This document shows positions 8,115 through 16,062 of a DNA stretch of 64,000 nucleotides, one piece after another (position 1 is the first letter of the stretch; every line of letters starts with the position of its first letter). The translations under genes were made by a program, and so were the position numbers. The DNA comes from an uncultured Collinsella sp. Its GTDB lineage: Bacteria > Actinomycetota > Coriobacteriia > Coriobacteriales > Coriobacteriaceae. The notes under the pieces were generated by a model. That model searched no databases, was not told where the DNA came from, and saw only the letters and a list, made by a program, of their open reading frames with translations. Location of the stretch: positions 8,846 to 72,845 of the forward strand of contig UQWS01000009.1 of NCBI GenBank assembly GCA_900544875.1, read 5' to 3'.

Positions 8115-8828
8115 CTAGCCGCCCAGGTAAGCCTTGCGGACGTTGTCGTCGTGCAGGAGCTCTTGGCCGGTGCCGGTCATGGTGATCTTGCCGGTCTCGA
8201 GCACGTAGCCGCGCGTGGCGATTGAAAGCGCCATCTGGGCGTTCTGCTCGACCAGAAGCACCGTGGTACCGGCCTTGTGCAGGTCCTCGACAATCTGGAA
8301 GATCTGCTCAATCAGAATCGGCGCCAGACCCATGGAAGGCTCATCGAGCATGAGCAGCTTGGGGTTGCTCATAAGGGCGCGCCCCATAACGAGCATCTGC
8401 TGTTCGCCGCCCGAAAGGGTGCCGGCGACCTGGTGACGGCGCTCCTTAAGGCGCGGGAACTGCTCGTAGACGCGCTCAAGGCCCGGAGCCACCGTGGACT
8501 TGGGCTGCGTGTAGGCGCCCATCTCCAGGTTCTCCTCGACCGTCATCTGCAAAAAGGCGCGACGGCCCTCGGGAACCTGGGCCAGGCCCTTGCCCACCAG
8601 TTTATCGGCAGGCGTATGGGTAATGTCCTCGCCCATAAACTTGATGGAGCCGGTCTTGGAACGCAGCAGGCCCGAGATGGTTTTAAGCGTCGTGGACTTA
8701 CCGGCGCCGTTCGCGCCGATCAGGGCCACGATCTCGCCCTCGTTGACGTTAAAGGAGATGTCCTTGATGGCGTGGATAGCGCCGTACCAGACGTTGATGT
8801 TGTAGACGGAAAGCATCGGCTCTGCCAT
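8115..8828 (-). CDS. livF: Branched-chain amino acid ABC transporter ATPase LivF
   Basis: A 237-aa ABC ATPase: Walker A GANGAGKST (about residue 37-45), signature LSGGEQQM, Walker B LLMLDEPSMGLAP and the H-loop region. The short length and the neighbouring livG identify it as LivF, one of two ATPases that power uptake of leucine, isoleucine and valine. Its ATG directly follows the livG stop codon (TAAATG), so the two are coupled. It is the last gene of livKHMGF. Confidence 0.95.
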   Translation of the reverse strand: MAEPMLSVYNINVWYGAIHAIKDISFNVNEGEIVALIGANGAGKSTTLKTISGLLRSKTGSIKFMGEDITHTPADKLVGKGLAQVPEGRRAFLQMTVEENLEMGAYTQPKSTVAPGLERVYEQFPRLKERRHQVAGTLSGGEQQMLVMGRALMSNPKLLMLDEPSMGLAPILIEQIFQIVEDLHKAGTTVLLVEQNAQMALSIATRGYVLETGKITMTGTGQELLHDDNVRKAYLGG

Positions 8829-9689
8829 TTAGTTCTCCCCCTTATCCTGCTTGCCCAGATATGCCTCAATTACGGCATCGTTGTTCTGGATCTCCTCGGC
8901 CGTGCCCTTGGCGATGACCTTACCAAAGTTGAGCACGCAGATGCCCTCGCAGATGTTCATGACGAGCGACATATCATGCTCGATAAGCATAATGGCGATG
9001 CCAAAGGTGTCGCGGATCTTGACGATGTTCTCCATGAGCTCCGCGGTCTCGGACGGGTTCATGCCGGCGGCAGGCTCGTCGAGCAGCAGCAGTTTGGGGT
9101 TGGTGGCAAGCGCGCGGACGATCTCCAGACGACGCTGGGCGCCGTAAGGCAGCGAGCCGGCCTGCTCGTTTGCCAGGTGCTCCATATCAAAAATGGACAG
9201 CAGCTCCATGGCGCGCTCGTGGGCGGCCTTCTCGTGCTTCCAATACGTCGGCAGGCGCAGCACGCCCTCAAAGCCGGAGTAGCGCTCCTGGTTGTGCAGA
9301 CCGACCTTGACGTTGTCCTCCACCGTCATGGTGTTGAACAGGCGAATGTTCTGGAAGGTACGGGCAATACCCATGCGGTTGACCTGATAGACCGACTTGC
9401 CCGAGGTGTCCTCACCGTCGAGCAGGATGGTACCGTGCGTGGGCTGGTACACCTTGGTGAGCAGGTTGAAGACCGTGGTCTTACCGGCACCGTTGGGACC
9501 GATCAGACCGGCGATCTCGGTCTTACCGATGGTCAGGCTAAAGTCGTCGACTGCCTTAAGGCCGCCAAATTCAATGCCCAAGTGGATGCACTCGAGCGCC
9601 GGGCGCTGGCCCAGGTCGCGGTCGGGAACGATGGCGCCAGAAGGATACGGGACCATCTTGCCCTTGTTGAACTCAAACTTACTGGGCAT
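8829..9689 (-). CDS. livG: Branched-chain amino acid ABC transporter ATPase LivG
   Basis: A 286-aa ABC ATPase with Walker A GPNGAGKTT, the LivG-type insert after it, signature SLPYGAQRRLE (a LivG-style variant of LSGGQ) and Walker B LLLLDEPAAGMNP. It is the partner ATPase of LivF on the cytoplasmic face of the LivHM permease. The start at 9689 is selected because GGAGGTGG stands upstream; the gene begins 11 bases before the end of livM, an overlap that implies coupled translation. Confidence 0.95.
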   Translation of the reverse strand: MPSKFEFNKGKMVPYPSGAIVPDRDLGQRPALECIHLGIEFGGLKAVDDFSLTIGKTEIAGLIGPNGAGKTTVFNLLTKVYQPTHGTILLDGEDTSGKSVYQVNRMGIARTFQNIRLFNTMTVEDNVKVGLHNQERYSGFEGVLRLPTYWKHEKAAHERAMELLSIFDMEHLANEQAGSLPYGAQRRLEIVRALATNPKLLLLDEPAAGMNPSETAELMENIVKIRDTFGIAIMLIEHDMSLVMNICEGICVLNFGKVIAKGTAEEIQNNDAVIEAYLGKQDKGEN

Positions 9690-10758
9690 CGGCTGCCACC
9701 TCCTTCTTGGAAGCAAAGCGGTCCTTAATGCGTGCGAAGAACGACTTGAGCTGCGGGTTGTTGGTAAAGATCATGACCAGGATCAGCACGATGGCGTAGA
9801 TGAGCATGCGGTAGTCCGAGAACTGACGGAGCAGCTCGGGAAGCACCGTAAGCAACGCCGCCGCGATGACGGAGCCGCGCATGTTGCCCAGACCGCCCAG
9901 GACCACGAACACCAGAATGAGGATGGACGTGTTGAAGTCGAACTTGGTGGCGGAGAGCTGCGAGAAGTTACCGCCGAAGAGGGCTCCGGCAGCGCCGGCG
10001 AGGGCAGCGGAAACCACGAAGGCGATCATGCGGTACTGGGTGACGGAGATACCCACGGACTCGGCAGCGATCTTGTTGTCACGCACGGCCATAATGGCAC
10101 GGCCGGTACGGCTGCGAACCAGGTTGAGCACGATCACGAGTGCGACCATGACCAGGATGGCACCGGCGAGGAAGGTCGAGTACGTCGACACGCCCGAGGC
10201 GCCCTGGGCGCCCTTGATGATGGCGGTGCCGTCCTCGAGCAGGTGCAGGTCGTCGATCGTGGAGTTACCCGTGATGTTAAAGATCACATGCAGGCCGCGG
10301 GAGTCGACGCCCACAATGAGACAGGTGACGATCTCTTTGATGATCTCGCCAAAAGCCAGGGTCACGATGGCCAGATAGTCGCCGCTCAGGCGCAGGACCG
10401 GGATACCGATCAAGAAGCCCAAGATGGCAGCGGCGATAGCGCCGACCACAATGCTGATGATCAGGCGCACTGGATCGGAGGGAACGGCGCTCTCGAGGGC
10501 GACCGCGGTGACGATGCCCGTGTAGGCACCGACACTCATAAAGCCCGCATGGCCCAGCGACAGGTCGCCCGCGATGCCGACGACGAGGTTGAGGGAAATG
10601 GCCATGACGATGTAGGCCGTAATGGGAACCAACTGGCCGGCAATCATGCGCGGGATCATATGGTTGGACTGCATAAAGAACACGATGGCAAATGCCACGA
10701 TGCACATGGCGTACGTGACAAAGTCGTGACGCGTCTGCTTGTCTTTAAGAAACTTCAT
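9679..10758 (-). CDS. livM: Branched-chain amino acid ABC transporter permease LivM
   Basis: A 359-aa polytopic permease with about nine to ten transmembrane helices and LivM-family segments such as ISLNLVVGIAGDLSLGHAGFM and the EAA-type loop VRDNKIAAESVGI. With LivH it forms the membrane channel of the importer. The ATG at 10758 has GGTGAG upstream; a GTG nine bases earlier, placed right after the livH stop, is an alternative start. Confidence 0.94.
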   Translation of the reverse strand: MKFLKDKQTRHDFVTYAMCIVAFAIVFFMQSNHMIPRMIAGQLVPITAYIVMAISLNLVVGIAGDLSLGHAGFMSVGAYTGIVTAVALESAVPSDPVRLIISIVVGAIAAAILGFLIGIPVLRLSGDYLAIVTLAFGEIIKEIVTCLIVGVDSRGLHVIFNITGNSTIDDLHLLEDGTAIIKGAQGASGVSTYSTFLAGAILVMVALVIVLNLVRSRTGRAIMAVRDNKIAAESVGISVTQYRMIAFVVSAALAGAAGALFGGNFSQLSATKFDFNTSILILVFVVLGGLGNMRGSVIAAALLTVLPELLRQFSDYRMLIYAIVLILVMIFTNNPQLKSFFARIKDRFASKKEVAADAQ

Positions 10759-10767
10759 AACGCTCAC

Positions 10768-11649
10768 CTACACCTTCTCGGGGACGTACTTGCCCAAGAG
10801 GCCGGCAGGCTTGACGAGCAGGACAATGATCAGAACACCAAAGACGATGGAGTTGGCAAGGCTCGTGGAAATATAGGCCTGCGCCATCGCTTCGATGATG
10901 CCGATGAGAATGCCACCGACAAAGGCGCCGGGGATGGAGCCGATACCGCCGAAGACGGCGGCGTCGAAGGCCTTGATGCCAGGCATGGCACCCGTCGTGG
11001 GCTGCAGCACCGGCGAGTAGGAGCACAGCAGCACGCCGGCGATGGCAGCAAGGGCAGAGCCGATGGCAAACGTCATCGAGATGGTACGGTTGACGTTGAT
11101 GCCCATGAGCTGAGCGGCAGCCTTGTCCTCGGACACGGCGCGCATGGCTTTACCCATCTTGGTCTTACCTGTAAAGAACATCAGGCCGGCCATGATAACC
11201 AGGCAGGCGACGATGGTGACGAGCGAGACGGCGCTTACATTGAACTTGGCCAAGAACTCCGGCACCTGGAAGGTGACGAGCGAAGTGAAGTTCTTGGGCG
11301 TGGCGCCCCACAGAAGCTGTGCGGCGTTCTGCAGGAAGTAAGACACGCCGATGGCCGTGATCAGAACGGCCAGCGGGCCCGCCTGACGCAGCGGCTTGTA
11401 TGCCAGGCCCTCGATGAGAACACCGAGAACGGTACAGACCACACAAGAGAGAATTACAGATGCCCAGCCCGGGAGGCCGAGATACGACGTGGCACAGAAC
11501 GAGACATAGGCACCGACCATGATGACGTCGCCGTGAGCGAAGTTCAGCATCTTGGCGATGCCATAGACCATGGTGTAGCCCAACGCGATGATGGCGTAGA
11601 CGCTGCCCATGGACAGGCCGTTGACCAGGTATTGGATAAAGACCGTCAT
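10768..11649 (-). CDS. livH: Branched-chain amino acid ABC transporter permease LivH
   Basis: A 293-aa permease with about eight transmembrane helices and typical LivH segments YLVNGLSMGSVYAIIALGYT, GIAKMLNFAHGD and the EAA-type loop AVSEDKAAAQLMGI. It pairs with LivM. The start at 11649 follows AAAGGGGG at good distance; the upstream in-frame ATG nine bases earlier touches that site and is unlikely. It is separated from livK by 139 bases that contain hairpins. Confidence 0.94.
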   Translation of the reverse strand: MTVFIQYLVNGLSMGSVYAIIALGYTMVYGIAKMLNFAHGDVIMVGAYVSFCATSYLGLPGWASVILSCVVCTVLGVLIEGLAYKPLRQAGPLAVLITAIGVSYFLQNAAQLLWGATPKNFTSLVTFQVPEFLAKFNVSAVSLVTIVACLVIMAGLMFFTGKTKMGKAMRAVSEDKAAAQLMGINVNRTISMTFAIGSALAAIAGVLLCSYSPVLQPTTGAMPGIKAFDAAVFGGIGSIPGAFVGGILIGIIEAMAQAYISTSLANSIVFGVLIIVLLVKPAGLLGKYVPEKV

Positions 11650-11695
11650 GTTCCACATCCCCCTTTCGAATAGGTTTCCAGTTAATGTATGAAAC

Positions 11696-11760
11696 AGGGA
11701 CGTTACACTGTCCCTAGATACCAAGCAAGCAGGGAAGGCCAAAACCTCCCCTGCTTGGGA
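11696..11760 (-). terminator. Intercistronic hairpins between livK and livH
   Basis: Two stem-loops lie between livK and livH. The first met by RNA polymerase is about 11722-11758, pairing CCTCCCCTGCTT with AAGCAGGGAAGG around a purine-rich loop. The second pairs AGGGAC (11696-11701) with GTCCCT (11710-11715). There is no long T-run. They probably reduce read-through or protect the livK message, giving more binding protein than permease; this is inferred from layout. Confidence 0.55.
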
Positions 11761-11788
11761 TCAAAACCGCTCTATGTAAGGCGGTCTA

Positions 11789-12976
11789 TTAGGCCTGTAC
11801 GTACTTGCCATCGGTGATGACGTACGCCGTGGGGTCCTTCTGGACCTGGCCCTTATCGTTCCAGGTGAGCTTGCCGGTCAGACCGTCAACGGTAATCTTG
11901 AGCATAGCCTTGGGCAGCTTCTCGGCGACCTCGGTCGGGTCGGCGTCGACACCAAGACCGGCCTCCTTGAGGGCCTCGGCCACCGCGTGCACGCCGTCGT
12001 AGGCGTCGGCGGCAAACTGGTCGGGAGTATCGCCGTACTTATCCTTGTAAGCGTTGACGAAGTCGGCGTTCTTCTCGTCGTCGGCGGAGAACGGGGTCAT
12101 GAGCAGCAGACCCTCGGCAAGAGAGGTGTCGAAGCCCTCAACGCCCAGGATGCCGTCCATGCCGTCGCAGCCCATCATCTTGACGTTGTAGCCCATGTCC
12201 TTGGCATTCTTGAGCAGGACGGACGCCGGCGTGTAGTAGATCGGCGCAAAGATCATGGTGGCGCCGGCCTGCTTGGCCTTGGTCAGCTGGTTGGTAAAGC
12301 TCGTGGCGGAGTCGTCCTTAAAGGTCTCCTCGTCAACAACCTCGAGCTTGGACTCAGCGGCCTGGGCCTTAAAGGAATCTGCGATACCCGAAGAATAGGC
12401 GTCGCCGGAGTTATAGAACAGCACGAACTTCTCGTCCGCATACTTCTGCGCCAGGAACTTGGCAGCGTTGACACCCTGGTTGGGGTCGGTGAAGCAAACC
12501 TGGAAGACGCAATCCTTGCCGTCGGTGACGTCCTCGGAGGACGCGGACGGGGTGATCATGAACGTCTTGGGGTCGTTACCACACTCTGCGGCAACGGCAA
12601 CCGACGCACCCGTGGTGGTCGGGCCGACGAGGGCCTGCATGCCCCAGTCGAGCAGGGTGTTGAAGGCGTTGACGGCCTTCTCGCCATCGGCCTGGTCATC
12701 CTCGGCCTTGCTGGCAAGCGGCAGCTCCTTGGTCGAGAAATCCTTGCAGCCAAGCTCGACACCCTGGGTAACGGACTTGCCGTAGGACGCGTTGGCGCCG
12801 GTCAGCGGGCCGATGGTGCCGATCTTAAACGAAGCGTCGCCCGAAGCGGAACCGCTGTCGCCGCCGTTGGAGGAGCAGCCAGCTAGAATGGACATCGCCC
12901 CCAGACCTGCTGCGCTCGCGATAACACTCCTGCGATTCATAACAGGGTTCAATGACTTACCGGTGAGGCTCGACAT
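11789..12976 (-). CDS. livK: Branched-chain amino acid ABC transporter binding lipoprotein LivK
   Basis: A 395-aa substrate-binding lipoprotein. The N-terminus has a positively charged and hydrophobic signal ending in the lipobox LAGC (SILAGCSS), so it is anchored outside the membrane. The mature part is a Leu/Ile/Val-binding periplasmic fold: FKIGTIGPLTGANASYG, later VGPTTTGASVAVA and DAYDGVHAVAEA. GAGAGGAG stands upstream of the ATG at 12976. It is the first gene of the liv operon and feeds LivHMGF. Confidence 0.93.
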   Translation of the reverse strand: MSSLTGKSLNPVMNRRSVIASAAGLGAMSILAGCSSNGGDSGSASGDASFKIGTIGPLTGANASYGKSVTQGVELGCKDFSTKELPLASKAEDDQADGEKAVNAFNTLLDWGMQALVGPTTTGASVAVAAECGNDPKTFMITPSASSEDVTDGKDCVFQVCFTDPNQGVNAAKFLAQKYADEKFVLFYNSGDAYSSGIADSFKAQAAESKLEVVDEETFKDDSATSFTNQLTKAKQAGATMIFAPIYYTPASVLLKNAKDMGYNVKMMGCDGMDGILGVEGFDTSLAEGLLLMTPFSADDEKNADFVNAYKDKYGDTPDQFAADAYDGVHAVAEALKEAGLGVDADPTEVAEKLPKAMLKITVDGLTGKLTWNDKGQVQKDPTAYVITDGKYVQA

Positions 12977-13470
12977 GCGGCTCTCCTCTCAAATCTCGTC
13001 GGGTTTTGGTTACCCGACAGGCCATCCTTCGCCGTGTTCGGCGTTCGCAAAATAGTAGACGCTTTAGTTAGGAAAAGTGGCGATTATTTCAACTTTTCTT
13101 TGGATTTGTTCATTTATCCATATTTCTGCGTATTTCTATTTTTTTATGCAGTAATGCCACTTTATTGTGTAAAAGTAATGTTTCCATTCTGTTACAAGCG
13201 TTCCCGCTCTTAATAAACATGGTGTCCCCCTTTTCGCTAGCCGCGATGCGGCCGTCTTGCGGTACAGGGCAAACCTTATGGTGCAAACGTTGACAGTTTG
13301 TTACGGAGTTCCGTTTGTAGCGAGCATGTTTCCAATGTTTCCGCAGCGTTTCGGGGGTGCCGTTTTGTGCGACTCCTGTTGCCTGGCGAGCACGCGCCCT
13401 CTGTTCACGCTAGAATGCACTCAACCTTTAAGCGGTTAATCCATCCATGAGATGCACGAAGGAGCTATCT
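12977..13470. other. Divergent regulatory gap between livK and hom
   Basis: This 494-base gap holds no convincing gene. The livK leader contains two small hairpins on either side of 13020: GTCGGGT (12998-13004) / ACCCGAC (13012-13018) and CGCCG / CGGCG at about 13031-13044. From about 13045 to 13230 it is AT-rich (long T tracts), as expected for promoters. A TTGACA lies at 13290-13295 and a TAGAAT at 13411-13416 towards hom, but neither has a good partner box, so I do not name a promoter. Confidence 0.6.
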
Positions 13471-14814
13471 ATGAGCGAACCCCTGCGCACCGTGAACGTC
13501 GGTCTGATCGGCCTGGGAACCGTCGGCGGCGGCGTGGCCCGTCTGATCAAGAGCCACCACGATGAGTACCTGGCAGCCTACGGCATCGACCTTAAGCTGA
13601 CCCGCGCCTGCGCGCTTGCCTGGGAGCAGGCCGAGGCGGCAGGCATTGAGCGCGAGGCCTTCACGAGTGACTGGCACGACGTCGTCACCGACCCCGCCGT
13701 CGATATCGTCGTCGAACTCATCGGCGGCGAGCACCCCGCGACCGAGATCTTCACCACCGCCTTTGAGCACGGCAAGCACGTCGTCTCTGCCAACAAGGCC
13801 CTGCTGGGCCGTCACGTCGAGACGCTTGCCGAGAAGGCGCGTGCGTGCGGCGTGCAGATTAAGTGCGAGGCCAGCTGCGGTGGCGGCATCCCCATTGTCA
13901 GCACACTCGAGCACGACCTGGTGGGTAACAAGATCCTGACCATCGCCGGCATCCTCAACGGCACCACCAACTACATCCTGTCGCGCATGGACGCCGAGGG
14001 CGCCGATTACGCTGACGTGCTCGCCGACGCACAGGCTAAGGGCTATGCCGAGGCCGACCCGTCCGCCGACGTCGACGGCTTCGATGCCGCCAGCAAGACG
14101 GCCATCCTCGCCTCCATCGGCTTTGGCACCCGCGTTACCACCGATGATGTGTACCAGCAGGGTATCCGCACCATCGGCGCCGAGGACATCGCCCAGGCCC
14201 GCGAGCTCGGCTACACCATCAAACTGCTCGGCATCGCCCGCAACACCGACGCTGGCGTCGACGTTCGCGTGCATCCCACGCTGATCCCCGCAGACCATAT
14301 GCTCGCCAAGGTCAACGGCGCCATGAACGCCGTCTACGTGGTAGGCGACGCCGTGGGCGAGACCATGTTCTACGGCGCGGGCGCAGGCTCCTTCCCCACC
14401 GCGAGCGCCGTCGTGGGCGATATCCTGTCGCTCTCCGAGCAGATCAGCCGCGGCGTGGCTCCGCTGCCCGAGATTGAGCCCTATGGCCACAACCTCGCCT
14501 TTAAGCCCATGGACGAGCTCCAGACCAAGTACTATGTGCGCCTGAAGGTCGCCGACCGCGTGGGCGCCCTGTCCGAGACGGTCGACATCTTTGCCAAGCA
14601 TAACATCTCGATCTCGCTCATCAACCAGGTCGAGGACGGCAAGTCGGGCGTCAGCGATGCCTGCTCGGTCATCTTCCTGACGCACCGCGCGCTCGAGAAG
14701 GACGTCCAGGCAGCCGCCGCCGAGCTTGCCAGCGTCGGCTGCGTGGCCGAGGTCGCCAACGTCCTGCGCATCGAGGACGTTGAGGCTTGGACCGAAGGCG
14801 TCATGGCGAACTAG
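13471..14814 (+). CDS. hom: Homoserine dehydrogenase
   Basis: A 447-aa NAD(P)-dependent oxidoreductase converting aspartate semialdehyde to homoserine on the way to threonine and methionine. N-terminal Rossmann motif GLIGLGTVGGGV, NKALLG, the catalytic region GGGIPI and GILNGTTNYIL, then FDAASKTAILA. A C-terminal ACT domain (about residues 350-435, VADRVGALSETVDIFAKHNISI) suggests feedback control by an amino acid. The start at 13471 follows GAAGGAG; an earlier in-frame ATG would place that site inside the gene. A strong terminator follows. Confidence 0.95.
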   Translation: MSEPLRTVNVGLIGLGTVGGGVARLIKSHHDEYLAAYGIDLKLTRACALAWEQAEAAGIEREAFTSDWHDVVTDPAVDIVVELIGGEHPATEIFTTAFEHGKHVVSANKALLGRHVETLAEKARACGVQIKCEASCGGGIPIVSTLEHDLVGNKILTIAGILNGTTNYILSRMDAEGADYADVLADAQAKGYAEADPSADVDGFDAASKTAILASIGFGTRVTTDDVYQQGIRTIGAEDIAQARELGYTIKLLGIARNTDAGVDVRVHPTLIPADHMLAKVNGAMNAVYVVGDAVGETMFYGAGAGSFPTASAVVGDILSLSEQISRGVAPLPEIEPYGHNLAFKPMDELQTKYYVRLKVADRVGALSETVDIFAKHNISISLINQVEDGKSGVSDACSVIFLTHRALEKDVQAAAAELASVGCVAEVANVLRIEDVEAWTEGVMAN

Positions 14815-14845
14815 CCCAACGCTCGCCTAGCAATACGCGCCTTGA

Positions 14846-14879
14846 GGGCTCCCGTCCGATGTGGGACGGGAGCCCTTTT
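14846..14879 (+). terminator. Intrinsic terminator of hom
   Basis: A perfect 12-bp stem GGGCTCCCGTCC / GGACGGGAGCCC with a six-base loop is followed by TTTT at 14876-14879, 32 bases after the hom stop codon. Confidence 0.9.
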
Positions 14880-15028
14880 GTCACCTGCCCTAAGCACAAC
14901 GGCAAAGCACATTTGCGCGAGCCGCTCATCGGTAACGCGGGCTACCGTTCACCGATATGCAAACGCGGCCGATTCCGACTACCGCTACGCTGTGCTGCGA
15001 ATGTCCGCCCGCGATGAGAGGAAGCACC

Positions 15029-15778
15029 ATGTTGCTCGAGGGCAAGAAAGCAATCATCACCGGAGGCACACGCGGTATCGGCTATGCCATCGCCTGCCGT
15101 TTTATCGAGGAAGGCGCTGCCGTCACCGTCTTTGGCTCGCGCCAGGAGACTGCCGACACGGCCGTTGAGAAGCTGACAGCCGCCTATCCCGACGCCAAGG
15201 TCTGGGGTCGCTCCTGCGATCTCACCTCGCTCGAAGCCGTGACCGAGGCCTTTACCCAGGCTGCCGCTGACATGGGCGGCTTGGACACGGTCGTCAACAA
15301 TGCCGGCATCTCCCAGCGCTCGCCGCTCCTTAACTATACGGCCGAGGAGTTCGCAAAGGTCATGGACCTTAACGTCGTCGCCGTCTTTAATGGCCACCAG
15401 GCTGCCGCCAAGATCATGACCGAGGCCGGCCACGGCGGCACCATCACTACCACAAGCTCGATGGTCGCCAAGTACGGCCAGCCCTCCGGCGTCGGTTACC
15501 CCACGTCCAAGTTTGCCGTCAACGGTATGGTCCAGTCGCTCTCGCGCGAGCTCGCTCCCATGGGCATCCGCGTCAACGCCGTCGCCCCCGGCGTGACTAA
15601 GACCGACATGGTCGCCAACCTGCCCGAAGAGGTCATCAAGCCCATCATCGCCACCATTCCGCTGGGTCGTATGGGCGAGCCCGAGGATGTCGCCAACGCC
15701 TTTGTTTTCCTGGCGAGCGACATGTCCTCCTATGTCACGGGCGCCGTGCTCCCCGTCGACGGAGCCGCCCGCTCCTAA
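15029..15778 (+). CDS. Short-chain dehydrogenase/reductase (FabG-like)
   Basis: A 249-aa classical SDR. It shows the cofactor motif TGGTRGIG (about residues 12-19), NNAG, the active-site Ser region TTSSM and the catalytic YPTSK, followed by the usual PG...T segment and the C-terminal VTGAVLPVDGA. This is the 3-oxoacyl-ACP reductase/glucose dehydrogenase/hydroxysteroid dehydrogenase branch; the substrate cannot be told. It does not resemble my recollection of the Collinsella 7-beta hydroxysteroid dehydrogenase. The ATG at 15029 follows GAGAGGAAG. It has its own terminator-like hairpin and no operon partner. Confidence 0.88.
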   Translation: MLLEGKKAIITGGTRGIGYAIACRFIEEGAAVTVFGSRQETADTAVEKLTAAYPDAKVWGRSCDLTSLEAVTEAFTQAAADMGGLDTVVNNAGISQRSPLLNYTAEEFAKVMDLNVVAVFNGHQAAAKIMTEAGHGGTITTTSSMVAKYGQPSGVGYPTSKFAVNGMVQSLSRELAPMGIRVNAVAPGVTKTDMVANLPEEVIKPIIATIPLGRMGEPEDVANAFVFLASDMSSYVTGAVLPVDGAARS

Positions 15779-15822
15779 GGAGCCACAAGCTTTGGCTTCA
15801 AGTTTCAACATAGCTCAACCAA

Positions 15823-15861
15823 AAAGGCGCGCCGTCTGAATCAACTACAGACAGCGCGCCT
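15823..15861. terminator. Bidirectional terminator between the SDR and antiporter genes
   Basis: The arms AAGGCGCGCCGTCTG and CAGACAGCGCGCCTT pair with one bulge around a nine-base loop. On the minus strand the stem is followed by TTTTT, on the plus strand by TTCTCC, so it fits best as the end of the antiporter transcript and can also serve the SDR gene. Confidence 0.75.
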
Positions 15862-15877
15862 TCTCCTGTTATGAAAG

Positions 15878-16047
15878 GGAAGCTATGTCCCAGTATTTCG
15901 GATCAGAACGGGGCACGGTTTCCCCCAGGACCTCCTTGCGGAAACTGCATCCCACTCTGAGCGCCCATTCCGGGACACAGCTTCCCAACGGCCCCCGTTT
16001 CGGAAACCACATCCCGTTCCGAGCCTTCAAAGCGGGACGCGGCTTCC
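15878..16047. repeat. Six alternating copies of a 14-mer with 62-bp period
   Basis: A degenerate 14-mer GGAARCYRYRTCCC occurs six times in strictly alternating orientation: forward at 15878-15891, 15940-15953 and 16002-16015; reverse at 15910-15923, 15972-15985 and 16034-16047. Start-to-start distances between same-orientation copies are exactly 62 bases, with spacers of 18 and 16 bases in turn. The spacers themselves are not conserved. The array lies between the terminator and the 3' end of the antiporter gene. I do not know a named family for it. Confidence 0.8.
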
Positions 16048-16062
16048 CCGAGAAAGTATCGA

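Noticed and set aside
9397..11673. Long plus-strand open frame opposite livG-livM-livH
   Set aside because: Its product is Asp/His/Gly-rich with no fold-like pattern, and the minus strand carries three clear transporter genes.
13290..13318. A promoter for hom starting at TTGACA 13290
   Set aside because: The sequence 17 bases downstream is GTTTGT, a poor -10 box, and the site is 180 bases from the start codon.
13257..13439. A 60-residue frame in the livK-hom gap
   Set aside because: No ribosome site, Cys-rich random-looking product, and it lies in promoter-like DNA.
15029..15778. Naming the SDR as a bile-acid hydroxysteroid dehydrogenase
   Set aside because: Only general SDR motifs are visible and its sequence does not resemble my recollection of the Collinsella 7-beta enzyme.
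15878..16047. Reading the 14-mer array as a CRISPR
   Set aside because: Copies are degenerate, alternate in orientation, spacers are only 16-18 bases, and no cas gene is near.
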